This document shows positions 1 through 13,069 of a stretch of DNA of 64,000 nucleotides, piece by piece (position 1 is the stretch's first letter; every line of letters starts with the position of its first letter). The notes under the pieces are model-generated. The model did no database searches. It was given only the letters and a program-made list of their open reading frames with translations, and had not been told where the DNA came from. Source of the DNA: Symbiodinium microadriaticum (taxonomy: Eukaryota; Sar; Dinophyceae; Suessiales; Symbiodiniaceae); NCBI GenBank assembly GCA_001939145.1, contig LSRX01000481.1, positions 455,005-519,004 on the forward strand, given 5' to 3'. The position numbers were made by a program, and so were the translations under genes.

Positions 1-1
1 C

Positions 2-3000
2 AACTTGATGTTTCCGACTCCTATTGGCCCAGGAGGCTACCTGCAGGCAGCTCCGGCCACAAAGCCTCGGTCATGCCTACAATCCTAGAAATTACAAAAG
101 GAGATCTTGCGAAAGCTACAACTAGCTAGGAACACCTAGGAACGTTGACAGAACTCAAAGCTCAGACACTGACTTGTTCTGCGAAGCCTTGGTGAGGGCT
201 ACCTCAGGCCGGAAACTGCGCAGGCTGGAATTAGAATTTGCACGGGGAAAACTGCCACGCAGTGCAACTGTCTTAGTTGCGTCAATGGGAGGGCATCTTC
301 TTGAACTACAAGTTCTGCTTGGAGCAGAACTCAAACCGGCTCCCGTTTGGCGTGGCGCAGGTGCTGAGGGTCGTGCTTGACGCCCCAAACCGGGGAATAA
401 ATCCAGAACAAACTAGTTTAGGCAGGGCCGTGGCACCAGCCATCATGTTTCGATTATGTTGATCGAAGTGAAGAGTCAGACTGCGCTGTTTTGCGATTCT
501 GCATGTTTCACAGGTGGGGCGGTCTTTCCGCAACGAAATCGCACCTCGGGCAGGTCGCACCTCGTGTCCAGACTCCGGAATAGGCATGTAGTACTTGAAC
601 CTGAACTGGGCATATTCGCATATCTGTAACTTGACTCATGATCCGTCTAAGCTGGCAGCTGTGCACTCAATTGCCAGGGCTGACAAGACAAAGGGAGTTC
701 ACTCAAGCAGAGATCGAGTACTTCGTGAATCCCAAAAACAAGGCAGGCCGAAAAGTTGCAGCGAGATCAAGCCGGGTTTATGAGGGTCCAGAATCAGCGG
801 CACTTGCGACTTTATGAGGCTTCGTTCAAGGCAGGGTTGTCAGGCTGTGTTTATGTTGTGGTCTTGTAGCTTCACTGCTTTGCTTAGCTTAGTACCTCTA
901 CTGACTTCGTGTACTTGGATTGCCTGTTTCACTTTGGTGACAGGGGTGCAGGGAGGGTCGAGTGCATCTAGCCGGACGCGCAGCTAATCCTGCGAAATAT
1001 CTGTTCCCACACAGATTTGTCGTCATATTCCACAAAAAATACGTCCACATAGAGGTATATAGTGATATACATAACATTGTGTGAGAAAGGAAGCAGTCAA
1101 AGGCAAACTCAACCTGAATTACATGCATTCGCTGACAACGGCCCTGTGAGGCAAGCAGAGTTTGTAAGTTCAGAGCCTTCATGACACGTAGCCGCCATGG
1201 CGGAGACGCTACTTGCGCTAGCTAGTACATCTCGACAAAACTGTGGACATGAATGCTAAGTGTTGCTGTTCGGTGTACCGTTGTGGTCGCGAGCAACTAG
1301 TAACCCAATCATCATTGGCATGCTTACATTTATTGCAGCAGCAACAACGCAACGACGCATCGGTCAGTTTGGCATGTGGTCATGCGACAGTCCTTAGCCC
1401 TGGTGGCTTCAGATCTGGGTTATTTCGGACGATTATGTCAGTGTTAACCTAGCGAGTGTGAGCAGGCACATCCCAAGTTCAAGATGGTCAAGGACACCGC
1501 CACCTCCCCGGTGTTCCGAACTTCGGTCGCCGGCAGGGACAATTCAGCAGGGCTCATTGGCGGCCCTACTCGTTCCAGAATCACATTTGTTAATGGCTTC
1601 ATGGTGGTGGGCCGCTTTTGCATCGAGGTCCTGACCCTCTTCCACTCAGATGCGCAGCTCTCAGCGCAGGCTCATCCCAAGAATCCGGGCAGCTTCCAAG
1701 CCCCGACTCAGCTCAGCATGCCTGCAGCTACGAGACCCGTCGGTCTTCCGTACTGCTATTGACAGGAGCCTGTCAAAATGGCGGCGGGCGAGGCTGTCAG
1801 CCAAGTGCTCAGGGAGTGGAATTTAAAGAGCTTGCAAAGTGCCGAGCGGCTTCTCCAAGCAAGGCCGTGGCCTTATCAACAACGAGACCCTCGCCTTCTT
1901 CATTGTGAGGTCAGGAGGGTCTCCCGTCGTACCCGGTGCCGGTGCTGATGAAGTAAGGGGCAACTGCGACGCATCACGAGCATCCATAAGTCAGGAGACA
2001 ACGGACAGATTCCCCGAAGGAAGGGCAGTAACTAGCTAGCACGGTACAACACATGAGTGAAGGGTAAGTCTTAGTTACAACTTCGACGTCTTGAAGCCTG
2101 GACTATGAAAAGTTGCTTGTGAGGACATATCAGTTTCTCCTGCACATCGGTCTGGATCAGGACAGGGCCGTGTCTCCGGTCTTGCTATTCACGGGCTTTG
2201 TTTGCAGGCCTTTGTTCGATTCCGGCAGCACTTGCCGACAGAGATGGCGCACTATGCCTGCGACTGCTGGGACGCGGAGATATTCGGTTCGTATGGGAAG
2301 CTTGGATTGCATTTCTCACGAGGTTGATCAGTCGGTGAACATGCCAGCGTTTGCGGAAGTTTTTGTACCCCCCGCCTGCGTCAGCTGCACGCCACGCAAC
2401 GGATAGATTTGCCCCGTATCTACATGTCATGTGGTATTTCGCGACTGCTATGAGCACGTGTTTCAGGGCTGGTTGCGTTGAAAGCTTCTTGATACACTAT
2501 GTGCCAAGACTGGTATTGATGGCCTTTCAGCTGAGGTGGCTGGAGTGTGTTGGCATTGCCGACAGGTCTGCGTTTGACCTAAACGCTCATGCTCGCGTGC
2601 TGCTCTCAGGGTGGAAGGTCCTGTGCCGTAGTGGTGTATGTTCGCTCAATTTGTGCATGAGTTCTGTCACTCAGGCTGCTAAATGTGACTTGCAGTACAA
2701 GGAATCGCTGGAGAAGCCGATTGAGAGGGAGGTCCTGGCACTCACGAAGGCCTCGCAGACCGAGCCCTTGCATCTCAAGCGATGTTGTAAGGAGAGCTAA
2801 CAAGAGCACGGGTGTACATGTGCCTTGTTGCGAGAAATCTGGCGTGGACATCATGAAGGCCTTCAAAAAGGATGGACGCGCAGTGAAGGAGACTCAGGGA
2901 TGCATAGACCGGGGGGGACCCCGAGCCCTGTGCCCGGAAAGACCTCATTTGGTCACCAGGAGTTTATAGAGAAACTCCCACAAGAGGAGATTGCCAGGCT

Positions 3001-4549
3001 CTTAAAACATCTTCTAGTTGAATTCAGCCAGCTCGTGAATCTTTGCATAAAGTCAGCCTCAGTCTGCCAAATTCTGGTGTCTGCAGTGGCAGCTCGTTTC
3101 TGGAGCGCCGCCAGCTGAAAGCGCTCTGATCTGCCACTCCGAGGAATGCATCGCAAAGCAGCTGGAGGGAGGAAAAGCAGATGTGCAGGTGCCGCCACAT
3201 GTCAGCCCACGAGCATCCACAGGTCTGGCCAAGTGACCTTTGTGATGCTTGCATCGAGTCAGATGCACCGCAGTTTCAATATGCTCCAACTCAATGCGAC
3301 TGCACCAGAGTGCAGCAGCGACAGTCGACGGATGTCCTGATGTTGCCTCACTGCCGGAGCTCAAGCTGTGAACAGGTGGAGGGTTCATCATTCACATTGA
3401 CCAAAGAGCTGGCGGTCTTTGAGCGAAAGGCACCCAGTCGACGAGCGAGTTCTAGGCTCACTATGCTGCTGACTCGAAATCAGATGGAGAAGCAGACGGT
3501 CAACGCTTTCACACCTGGGGTTATCGAACCTTCATTTGGAACCAAACTCAGAGTGCTTGAAGCCCCAGCTCTTTCCGCGACAGAGAGCAATCCACAGGGC
3601 CGCACATCCAAGGCATTGACCGCATCTTTGCGTCTCTGCTCGAGCACGTCTACTACGCCCGTCCGAAGGATCCACAAAGAAGTGAGTGCAGTGTACTTTC
3701 ATTGCGTTTTCGTCGCAATTACGCAGGAGGAGGCAGGAGACGACAAGGACAAGCAGACGCGTGGTGTTTTGGCTTTCGCTCCATCCTCCGCACCATACAA
3801 GTGTGCCGGGCATGTTTCCGAGATCTTCCTACGAGTCACGGGTGCTTTTATGGTCGCACCCATTCATACCCTTCCTGGCAGGTGTGTCATTCTACCACTG
3901 GACCAGCGGATTGCCCGTGATGAGCGCTATCTGAACATGATGGATGCTGGCTCCTCAGCTCCCAGTCGACGCAAGCAAAAGACTTGCTTGCGCCGATTCG
4001 CCAGGCATTTCAGCTAGAGCTCGTTGAGCTGGGCTTGTGCGACGCTCAGCCGTATCCTTGGGCCTTGGGCCTTCTCAATGACGGCAGAAATACCCATCAA
4101 GAGGCAAAGCCAAGGGCTCCACATCCGCTCGATGTGGGCCCTCCGTGGTACCACTACTTGTGCGCTATCCACCCTGTGGCCTTTTTCTCTTTCCTTTTGT
4201 TCTGCTACGGCAAGGATTCTCGGTCCTGGTTGTTCTGTCCATTCCGGCTGTTTCAATGGGCTTGGTGTTCGGCTCTGGTCTCCTGGGCCAGGGTGTGCAT
4301 TGCCCAACAGCCCAGGACCTGCAGGAGACGAGCTTAGGCAAAGAGAGTCACAACCCTGTTCAAGCTGCAAGCGAGGTCGTTCACTCTTGATGAGAGCAAT
4401 GCCACCATCGGAAAAAGGCCTCGCCTCGTTGTATCATCGGTCATGCACCTGCAAGCGAGAAAGACTCGCTGCACCTTCAATCGAGGTACTCTCGGAACGA
4501 TGAGCTCGGAATTCCATATGCTGTCACTTTTGATTTCGACACTTTGGAG
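2..4549 (+). CDS. GARS: Glycyl-tRNA synthetase, 5'-truncated main part (about 14 exons)
   Basis: Class II synthetase that charges tRNA-Gly with glycine. The window opens inside the catalytic domain ([12 protein letters not shown]). Exons traced by matching the eukaryotic GlyRS family in order: 2-46, 197-223 (GYLRPETAQ), 292-360 ([19 protein letters not shown]), 514-553 ([13 protein letters not shown], motif 2), 678-742 ([13 protein letters not shown]), 1766-1804, about 1864-1909 ([11 protein letters not shown]), 2124-2160, 2208-2296 ([12 protein letters not shown]), 2536-2596 ([19 protein letters not shown]), weaker pieces around 2700-3430, about 3490-3538 ([11 protein letters not shown]), 3613-3681 ([19 protein letters not shown]), 3737-3800 ([11 protein letters not shown]), 3882 to about 3930 (VILPLDQR), about 4007-4040 and 4486-4549 ([13 protein letters not shown], anticodon-binding domain). 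Donors are GT, GC and GA; for example introns 2161-2207 and 2297-2535 start with GA. The start codon and N-terminal domain lie upstream of the window. Family assignment is very secure; individual weak exons are not. Confidence 0.93.
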
Positions 4550-4746
4550 GACCTACTGCTTGTAACACCTGGATCTGTTGGTCAAGTTTAATGCCATGTT
4601 GACTGACGCTCGCAGCTGTGTACTGTGTGCACCACTTGCCCTTGTGTCTTGGATCCATTTGGGCTCAGCATTTGCAAGAAGCGGCACAACGCTGTTTGAG
4701 CGCAGTAGTCCAAGAGTGCACAGTGTACAGGGTGTAGCAACTTGAC

Positions 4747-6120
4747 ATGTCGCTGACGCAGAAAGATCTGGAAGATCTGGAATCTTCTTTGCAATGGTCT
4801 TTCACTCTCATGACATGGTGTACACGACCAAGGACCGAACTCCCCGACTGGCTAGGGCGATTACCAAAATTGAACTGCTGAAGCAGTTCTTCCAGGTCTG
4901 CAGTCCCTTTGGAGATTTGCATCCTTTTGCCTGCTGACAATCCGTCTGTAGCCTGTACCTGGAGCATGAGCATGAGTCAAGTCTGCCAGTCTTGGCAGGC
5001 AGAGCCACCAAAGGCCAAAGGCGAAGATTTGCTGGAACTCTGGGAGCAAATCTACGACGAGACCAGGTCGCAACGAAGCAGCAACGGATGTGGCCCCTGC
5101 AAGCTTTGAGTAAGCCTTGAGATTCTGCCGTTCAGGAGACAGCCAGAAGCACGGTGGTTGAAACAGCGGCAGGGCTTTCGGACGACAGCAATGCAGCCCT
5201 CCCCTATGAGAAGCTCTATGCTATTGTGGGCCGGCCAGCCAGCCTTTGGCACACAGGCGAGTAGCAAAGTGCAAAATAGGTCGCAACTGTGAGGCGACGG
5301 CGGCCATTGGAAGTGGCCGCGCATCTGGAGGCGATTTGACGAGCTAGAACGACGAGGCCCCGCCGGAGCAGAATGCAAGATGCGGATGCGGGCGGATGCT
5401 TTCTGCAGGAGCCGCCTACCGAGAAGGAGAGCCCACGAACTTCGGCCTGCCGAATCCAAACCCCGACATAGAGCCGCAGCCGCTTGGATTTGAAGTCCAG
5501 AAGCGTCTTTAGTTGGAAAGACCCGACCTGTAGGACGGTCCTCGTCGTGGGTGGTGGCCCAGTTGGACTGCGACTGGCCATCGAGCTGAAGCTGGGAGGT
5601 CACCATGCAGCGGCCCCAGCAGCGTGAAGGCAGAAGATGCCTCGGCACGTCCCCCTTTGATCGCAGGTAACCGTCTTCGAAAAGCGGCGCGAGGTGCGGG
5701 ACGAAAGCGGGCAGTTGCAGCAACTTGGGTTCACCAATCGAAGCACGGCTGAACCGTGAAATCTTGTATGGCTCCTGAATGATTTCTATCACTGTTGCTT
5801 AGGAATCAACCGGCCGCATGTCTTCAACTTCCTGCGGAACGACCTCTGAGCTGCATGTTGCGTCGAAAGTCCATAGAGCAATACGGTCAGATAGGGCAGG
5901 TCTTTAGAGTTATCCGACGGGACCCAAAAGATCGCAGAGTTGACAGGCTGCTTCTGGGCAGGCACAGAGGCAGTCTGCAAGCGAGCGGGAGGAAGCTAGG
6001 AGTCGCTAACAGTGTCCGCGCTACACCGCTGGAGCATCCCACTGTGGAGTGGTTTACATTTCACCAGCCTTGTCTCTCCAAGCAAAACGGGGGAGAGGTC
6101 ACCTCGTTACCTTCGTCTCC

Positions 6121-6151
<31 letters not shown>

Positions 6152-8426
6152 TCTCCCCCTCTCTCTCTCTCGAAAGCACAGAGGGGTCCACAATCATCAG
6201 GACCTGTTCGTAATTCACTGGGTAACTTACCGTAGTTAGTGGGTGGATTATAGCATTGACATGAAGAACTGGCGAATCATCACTACAGACTGCACTAGAC
6301 TATTCTGTGCATGGCCAACCGTTACTGTACGGATTGTGGACTCGGTTTGGTGAGCTTGCCCGTCCCCATGTAGAAGGGGAAGCAATATAACCAGAAATAC
6401 AGTACAGTTTAGTGACTCAGGTCAGTGGCAGTGGGCAAGAAAGTCGCTTAATTGATGCCGCGAATGTTTGTGTTAAGCGAAGACGGGATGGTGATGATCA
6501 TGTGCTTGAGTGCAATGGCCACCCACACAGCCTTTGGACACAGCTGTGCTTTGTAGCTTCACCGCTCCCAGGCGGTTTCACCCCGCAGCCAAGACTGGCA
6601 TCAAGGGCAGAAATGAGCCAAGGACCTGGACCGGCTGAATGGCCGGGATTTCATGTCTTCCAAGCTCCTCGGCATTCCTCGGCAGTTCCGAGTGTGCTCT
6701 GCACAGGGGTCACATCAAACATCGAAGCAGCACACGTGTTCAATGTGAGAGCGAGGATGTGCTATCCGGTTTTTACGCAAGCAGATACATCCTCGATTGG
6801 CATCGACGATTCTTGAATGCATTGCAGCAGTAGTGGGATGAAACAACTTTCCGAAAGGGCCCTCACACAGCCGAGTGATGACTGCCTGTTGCAGTAGAGC
6901 GCCTTGCATGACACCTCGCTCGTCAGAGTCAAAGAACAACTGTGCATAGTGCAACCGAGCATCTCCACTCTCACAACAATCCTCCCAGGAACTTCAGCTG
7001 CTCTTGCTCAAGAACGCCCTGCTTTTGGGTGTTGACTTCCGCATGGGTATGTCGTACGAGGACGGTTTTCGGACCGGAGCTGCGCGTGTAGAATTGGGCA
7101 CAGCGAACAGCGAAGGATGCCGAGATTGTTCTGGATCCACGAACTCAGAAGCCACGGCCGCAGCCTCAGTTCCCGAAGTTAGTTGAGTGCCATTGTGAGG
7201 CTGCATTTTCGATATGCTCGCACAATCCATCGCGAGCATTGCGTTCAGCGGAGGTGGAAAGTCAAGTTCACATGTGATGAAGCTCGGTACAAACTACTTG
7301 TGCTTGAAACAACAATGCAAGTGCGCGCCAAGTCAGCTCCATCCGAGGAGCAGGGATCCCGCAGCTACGCAGTTCCTCTCGGAGAAAATTTCCAAACCTT
7401 CGATGTCCTTATGGGCTGCGATGGTGCCCGCAGCCGTGTTCGAGAGTCGCAGAAGCAGATCTTCGGAGAGGCAAGGTGTGACTAAGTCAGGAGTTGCGTG
7501 AATATGGAAGCAGCAGGTCGACAAGCGCAACTTCAAAAAGATGATCGGCGTCGTGGCCAACGTCCAGAAAGTGTCGCGGCAGCGGCTCAAGGATGCTCTG
7601 ATGCGTGTTCTGTTGCAGCGAGAGTTTCCATGGTGGTTGCTACTCAAGTTGCCGCTCGACCCAACACTAGAAACATCTCAAACCTCAGCAGAAATAATAA
7701 TATCAGCAGCACTGGCAAGAGCAAAACCAGCTACAAGTCCAAGGATTACATCGCATCGAGTTGTGCTTAGTCGCATCAATTTAGTGTGCCCTTCTGCATT
7801 CCACAAAGTGTTCAATTCAGCTGTCTTAATCTTTGCATCCATGTCTGATGTTGCAGGCGTATACAGCTGCTAGTCCGTCAATCATGATTACAGGTTGTGT
7901 TATAGCGAACTTTCAGGCTAATGGTTGTGCGTAGTGAAGAGAACTTACCTGAGATGACCTTGTTCGCTCCGTGGAGGGCAGCATACTCTTTATGCCCTGG
8001 CTGAATCTTGGCATCTCCGCCAAAAGCACAGCTCTTTCTTCCTAACCTCACGCAGTCCTGGGCCTCGCGCATACCTCCCACGAAGCAGTGTAGCATAGCC
8101 GCAGACCCTTCAACAAGCTGATTTCAAGCACGCTGGAGTACTTCTCACATGTGCTGCAGACGCCTCCAGTCCGTCTGCCCTTATTTTTTTCCTCCACGAT
8201 CTTGCTGGGCCAGATGGAAATAGACTGCTGTGCCATCCGACTTCAAGGCATGTGCATGTCAGGTTTAGCCTCGCATGATCTCGCATGTATCCTCGTTTAA
8301 GTGTTAGGGCATGGATGCTCTGGCAAACGGAACCTGGTAAATGGGCATGGATGTTCTGACAAACGGGCGTGAGTTTGGGGCAGACCAAGGGGCGGACCAT
8401 ATAGTAGTAGTGTAGTGGTAGTAACC

Positions 8427-8488
<62 letters not shown>

Positions 8489-11400
8489 TGGACTGCGACC
8501 AGCACTGGGAAGATACGTACGAGAACTAGAAGTTGCAGAAGGCTAGCCCGGCTCCACCGCCGCTGCCACCGCCAGGATCTTGGATTCGCGAGTGGCCAGG
8601 AACCCACGGACATGAAGCGGGCACATTTGGCAAGTGGAGCAGGCGCGCGTGCTTGAGAGTCTGCGAAGCATACTTTACAAGAAGAAGCACCAACTTCAGC
8701 AATTAGTTCTAAACATTGCCTATATCAGAATTGAAGTTGAAGTTGCTATTCTTCTGGTACTGCTACTGCTGAAAAGACAATAGTAACGAGCACCGACACT
8801 GACAGCTGCTACCACAGCTGCTACTGCTCCCTGCCATGTCTAGCAGCACCAGAACTAGTACTACAGTTACACCGGCATGTCCAGCAGCAGCAGCAGCAGC
8901 AGCAGTCAGCAGCCAGCAACCACAGCGCCAGCAACCACAGCTGCCGGACGACGATAGCAGCATGGGTGCCGTGTTTTCGCTACACCGCTACACTGAACAA
9001 GCGTTTTGTCGTCACACTGTTATGTACTGCTGTCGACAGCCGACAACACCAGCAATACTCATAATGCTTGAAATCAGGATGTCAGCCAGGATGGCACTCC
9101 ATATCAAAATGAAGAAGAACGACACCGATCGAGCCACATCCAGGGATTACAGTAAAAGCGCCGAAATTAGCATTAACATGCATGAACAGCAAAAAGCATC
9201 ATGACCAGTGATGATGTGTCCGGTGCCAGTGTAGCATCGTGACCAATGGCTTGACATTCACAGCGAGGAAGGCTCCTCCACAATGTCAAGGACAGCAATC
9301 CATGAAGCAACGTCGGCGTCAGTGTAGGAAGTGTGCAACCATCACTTTTAGTTTTGACCCAAGTTGAAAGAATTGTGCTGAACACAACGTGTTGCCGCAT
9401 CTTTGCACGGCTGTCTAGTCTAGTTTCCCTGACCAGCTGGAAGCTCTGCTGACACTGGTGGCGTTGGTCTGCACACCACATCCGCATCAAGCAACAACAA
9501 TGTCGACATGCAAAAGGAGACGAGCAGTCACTCAGTACGTGAATTTCATCCTGCTGGACAACATCTTCTCGGGACGCTAATGGATCAATGTCCATAGTCT
9601 GATGGACAATGCAATGCAAAGGCCCTGCAGCTGTGTGGAGTACGTGAGAAGGAATTTTGAGTGGGCGGGGCAGAGACATTCTCATCATGCCACAAGGAAC
9701 GTGTGCTGCTACCAATATTGAGTTCACATTCTGTGCGCGAAAAGCAACCCTCTCTACGCATACTGTGCAGGAAACATGGCCGGACTCAACTACTACAAGG
9801 CCAAGCTGGCTTCCTTCTTTGGCAGCCTCCACTACAAAGTTGCTTTCAATGCTTCGCTGCTGCAGGCTTCCTTCCACAACTACGTCATCTTCACACCCAG
9901 CAAGGAAGACCTGCTAGCGGCCGGCTTTAGCGGAAGCATTTACTCCTTTCATTCTGGCCGTGACAAGGCCAGCGCGAGTGTACGTTTCTCTCTCTCCCTC
10001 TCTCTGTCTGCCTGTTTGTCTGTCTGTCCGTCGGTCTCTCCTGTCGTCTGCTGTTTGTTCCCCCATGTGAATCTCTGAATGCCCATGTGTAAATGACAAT
10101 GGATGTCTTCTGCATAGACGCACATAGTGACACAGTGCAACCTTTTCAGATCTTATGGCACATCCCACGCGCACACTTGTTTTGTGTATTTATGTTGTAT
10201 AACTTGGATGAATATGCATAGGCACACAGTCGGCATAGGCATCAACATGTAGCTCGTCACCAAGGTGAATCCAAACAAAGCTGAGGAGAAGCTGCGCCTG
10301 AAAAGATGGGTACTGGCGAGATGCAAAGAGGCTAGCGGTTGGGCAAGCTTAGCCACTTTTTCGGCAGCCAACCGCAGTGAACCCCATGTGGACCCCTAAG
10401 GATGTAATTTCGCGAACACGGCCCGCAATAATGTAGATTGTGCAGACTGGATGGCAAAGGTCGGTATTCCTGTGGATGAGACCCTTAGCAATGGTGGCTT
10501 CGTTGAGGAGCCCAACGACGTGATGGCATGATCCTCAGAGCTTCCCGAGCAGCGGGTGCGTAGCCACTCGTAAACTGTTTCAATCCAGTTTCAAACCTTT
10601 CGGCAGACAAGCCCTGACTGGCCCGCAGGCTTTCGATTTCTCCGAAATATGGAAATGCAAGAAGAACTTTGCCTTCAACTTGCCTCCCATCGGGTATGAC
10701 ACTGAGGCCGCAACCGCACCCACACAAGTCATCATCGACTCAGCCAAGCCAAAGATTAGCTGGATGGACTGCGCGTCTCCGCAGGTGCATGGGCCCTGGA
10801 CAGGAAAGTCTTTGGTGCCACCGATAGGCTTGGTTGGAGATGCAGTGCCTGGGCATTGCAGATTCAATAGGCTTGAACAGGATCAAAGGATCTTGCTAGT
10901 TTCACCAGAAGGTCCGCGAGTTTAGAACGGTGGGAGAGGGGAGGAGAGTGGTGCTTGCCCAGCGCTTTTCATGTGATTGCTTCTCGCTAGCCAATTCAGT
11001 CTGGTCCTCACCTAGACCGTTAGACCCTTGTGTTGCTTTCTTTGCTGTTCCTGGACTGACGAAGAAGAAAAAGGCCCTACATGTGCAAGCAAAGGTGACG
11101 GAGCCATTTTGGATCGCCGGAGTGGGCTTGCAGCGAGGTTGGTACCTCGTCGGGAGCATTGCCTGGGCATATCTTGTTCCAGCATCGGCAGACCGAATCG
11201 TTTGAACTCAAGCTGTGGCTGCCTTGCCCAGGAACGGCGTGATGGATGCATGCTTCTTAATCGACAACCTGTACAACATGAGCTTTTCTGGTGGGCCAGA
11301 TGCTGCAGATACCACGTCCTGGAATGAGCATGTGCCGCAGCTCGAGATCTGAAGTTTGCAGATTTATGCGGTTTACCGTCCCCGCCCTTCGCTTTCCAGA

Positions 11401-13022
11401 TGTCAGGTTCAGAAGTTGCAGAGCATCATCCCAGTCCTCTACGACTGCAGCCATGATGGCAAAATGACCAGGGAAGGTGCTGCCTGCCACGTGGGTTCTG
11501 GACTTGTCTTAATTGTACAGTGTAGGGTTCCTCTGTGTTTCTTAGGTCTTAGGCAGCCAGTACCAACTCCTTGGATCTCCTCGGGAGGCTTGCAGGGAGA
11601 ATATGCTGACCAGGGAGTCGTCATGACGCAGCTGAACAAACAGCCGGCGGCTCAGTGTGACTGCACTGCAAAGTGCACCCTGCCGCCTTGTGGTTGCAAC
11701 GTGCAGCCGTCCAGGCAAAAGGACTCAGAGAAGCCCCAGTGGCAGCTGCAAGTGAACCCCTGGACGCGCTACGAGCAGTTCTCAAAGCAGTTGGAGGAAA
11801 AATACAAAGGTGCTCTTGATGATGCTAGACTGGCAGCACATGGGAGTGGAAATCGCTAAGCTTCCCAGTGCAGGTGCACGTGTTCTGGAGAATATGCATC
11901 CTACAGTGCGGCGAGCTTTGGCCATCAGGCTGCGTGCTTCCTTGTGTAGCGGTGGTGTTTGTTGGAGTGTGAATCTGTGAACATGGCATGCCGGCTAGGA
12001 AGCACCCGAACGACAGCGAGGTTTTCAGCGCCAAAAAGCTAAAGTCCATCAACGGAAAGAGCATTGCACAGGCGCTTGAGAGCTTCGCAGGCAGCAGCAG
12101 CTTCATTGTGACGCAATGCTTGAGGCAGACCCAGCAGATCAAGTTCTTCAGCCGGGGCGACGCTGGATGGCAGGAGGTGTTTCACTGGGCCCACCTCAGC
12201 TACATGTTCATATTGTGTGTCATTTCCGGCGGGTGACCGTTTCGAATGAATGTGAGGAAAATCGTCTGGGGATGCTCAGTTGCAGCCTATGCCGGCAGAG
12301 AGAACATCCATACCGGAAACAGAAGTGGATGCTTGCATGCACTGATCAAGGAGTGTATCAGTCCCAGTCCCAATTCTGCCTGATACCGTTGCTGACAGCT
12401 TTGACTTGCGAGGCGAGGCGTGCATCCACAAAGTCCGAGAATCTGCACAACATGCTAGCAAAGCAAATCGATCGGCGCTCAGGTTGAGTCAAGGCTTGTA
12501 GCGTAGATAGAACACTCGACCAGCAAGGGGCAAGCTCTCGCCACTGAGGACCTTCACGTTCAAAGCACGGCTTCCAACAGCACAAGAGGCTTTGATGACG
12601 AACGGTGGAAGCCCTTGTCCCCGAAGGCAACATCCGAACCTCCTGCTTGAGAGACTTCCTGGGCTCTGCTCTTGTTGCAGCGCCGCTTTCAGGCGACCGG
12701 CTTTGCCGAGATGGCTGAGAAGCAGTGGGATATACTTACAGTGCCTCGTCTGCCAATTACTTTGTACGCATCGGACAGTTCTTTTGGAATTCAACTTGCA
12801 GGAAAAGCATCTCAGCCCTGGCCAGCGTGCCGAACTCCTTCATGTTCGGTGCCTGGCCTTGGAGAGGGTCTGTTGTGGTCTTTGTCATGGTTTGTCCTTA
12901 ACCGCGATGGAGTGGAGCCGAGGAACATGCAAGTATCCCTGCGGCAGCAAATCGAAAGCCTGAGCACCAGCCTGGCGGCCTTCGAACGTGCCGAGCGGGA
13001 GCTTCTCTTGGGAAGTGGCTAA
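4747..13022 (+). CDS. MICAL-like FAD-dependent monooxygenase, multi-exon, nested in GlyRS intron
   Basis: Flavoprotein monooxygenase of the MICAL type; animal members use NADPH and O2 to oxidise actin methionines. Landmarks in family order: FAD-binding GxGxxG at 5534-5609 (TVLVVGGGPVGLRLAIELK), VTVFEKRREV at 5667-5718, INRPHVFNFLRNDL at 5803-5847, ELQLLLLKNALLLGVDF at 6989-7064, FDVLMGCDGARSRVRE (second FAD motif) about 7320-7470, KRNFKKMIGVVANVQ at 7517-7591, GLNYYK at 9771-9799, NYVIFTPSKEDLLAAG at 9866-9967, 10265-10330, 10460-10525, FDFSEIWK from 10629, IGLVGDAVP about 10804-10850, EPFWIAGVGLQRG at 11095-11137, FLIDN about 11235-11335, NPWTRYEQF about 11607-11812. Further C-terminal exons lie at about 11990-12176, 12686-12740 and 12926-13022 (helical end, TAA 13020-13022). 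The start ATG at 4747 (MSLTQKDLEDLESSLQ) and exons between 4840 and 5250 are tentative. No CH or LIM domain is visible. Confidence 0.85.
6121..6172. repeat. CT-rich microsatellite
   Basis: Run of TCTGTC then CT dinucleotides interrupted by one CCCC, inside a MICAL-like intron. Confidence 0.95.
8404..8487. repeat. (TAG)n trinucleotide microsatellite
   Basis: Interrupted then perfect GTA/TAG repeat in a MICAL-like intron. On the other strand this is the (CTA)n unit seen on the + strand at 34.2, 56.2 and 58.4 kb. The long poly-Val or poly-Thr reading frames across it are artefacts. Confidence 0.95.
9983..10045. repeat. Pyrimidine-rich tract, CTCT grading into TGTC units
   Basis: Imperfect CTCT, CTGCCTG and TGTCTGTC runs inside the MICAL-like intron that starts at 9968. 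Confidence 0.9.
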
Positions 13023-13069
13023 CGGAGGCGCGGACAAATTCCTGTCTGCTTGTGCTCTGTCTGTCGGGA

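Noticed and set aside
3181-4017. 278-codon open frame that could be called as one CDS
   Set aside because: It contains parts of several GlyRS exons plus the introns between them read through by chance; motif continuity requires splicing at 3538, 3681 and 3800.
5052-5792. 246-codon minus-strand frame
   Set aside because: It lies antisense to the FAD-binding exons of the MICAL-like gene and shows no family signature.
9173-9877. 234-codon minus-strand frame
   Set aside because: No recognisable motif, and it overlaps + strand MICAL-like exons at 9771-9877. All supported genes are on the + strand.
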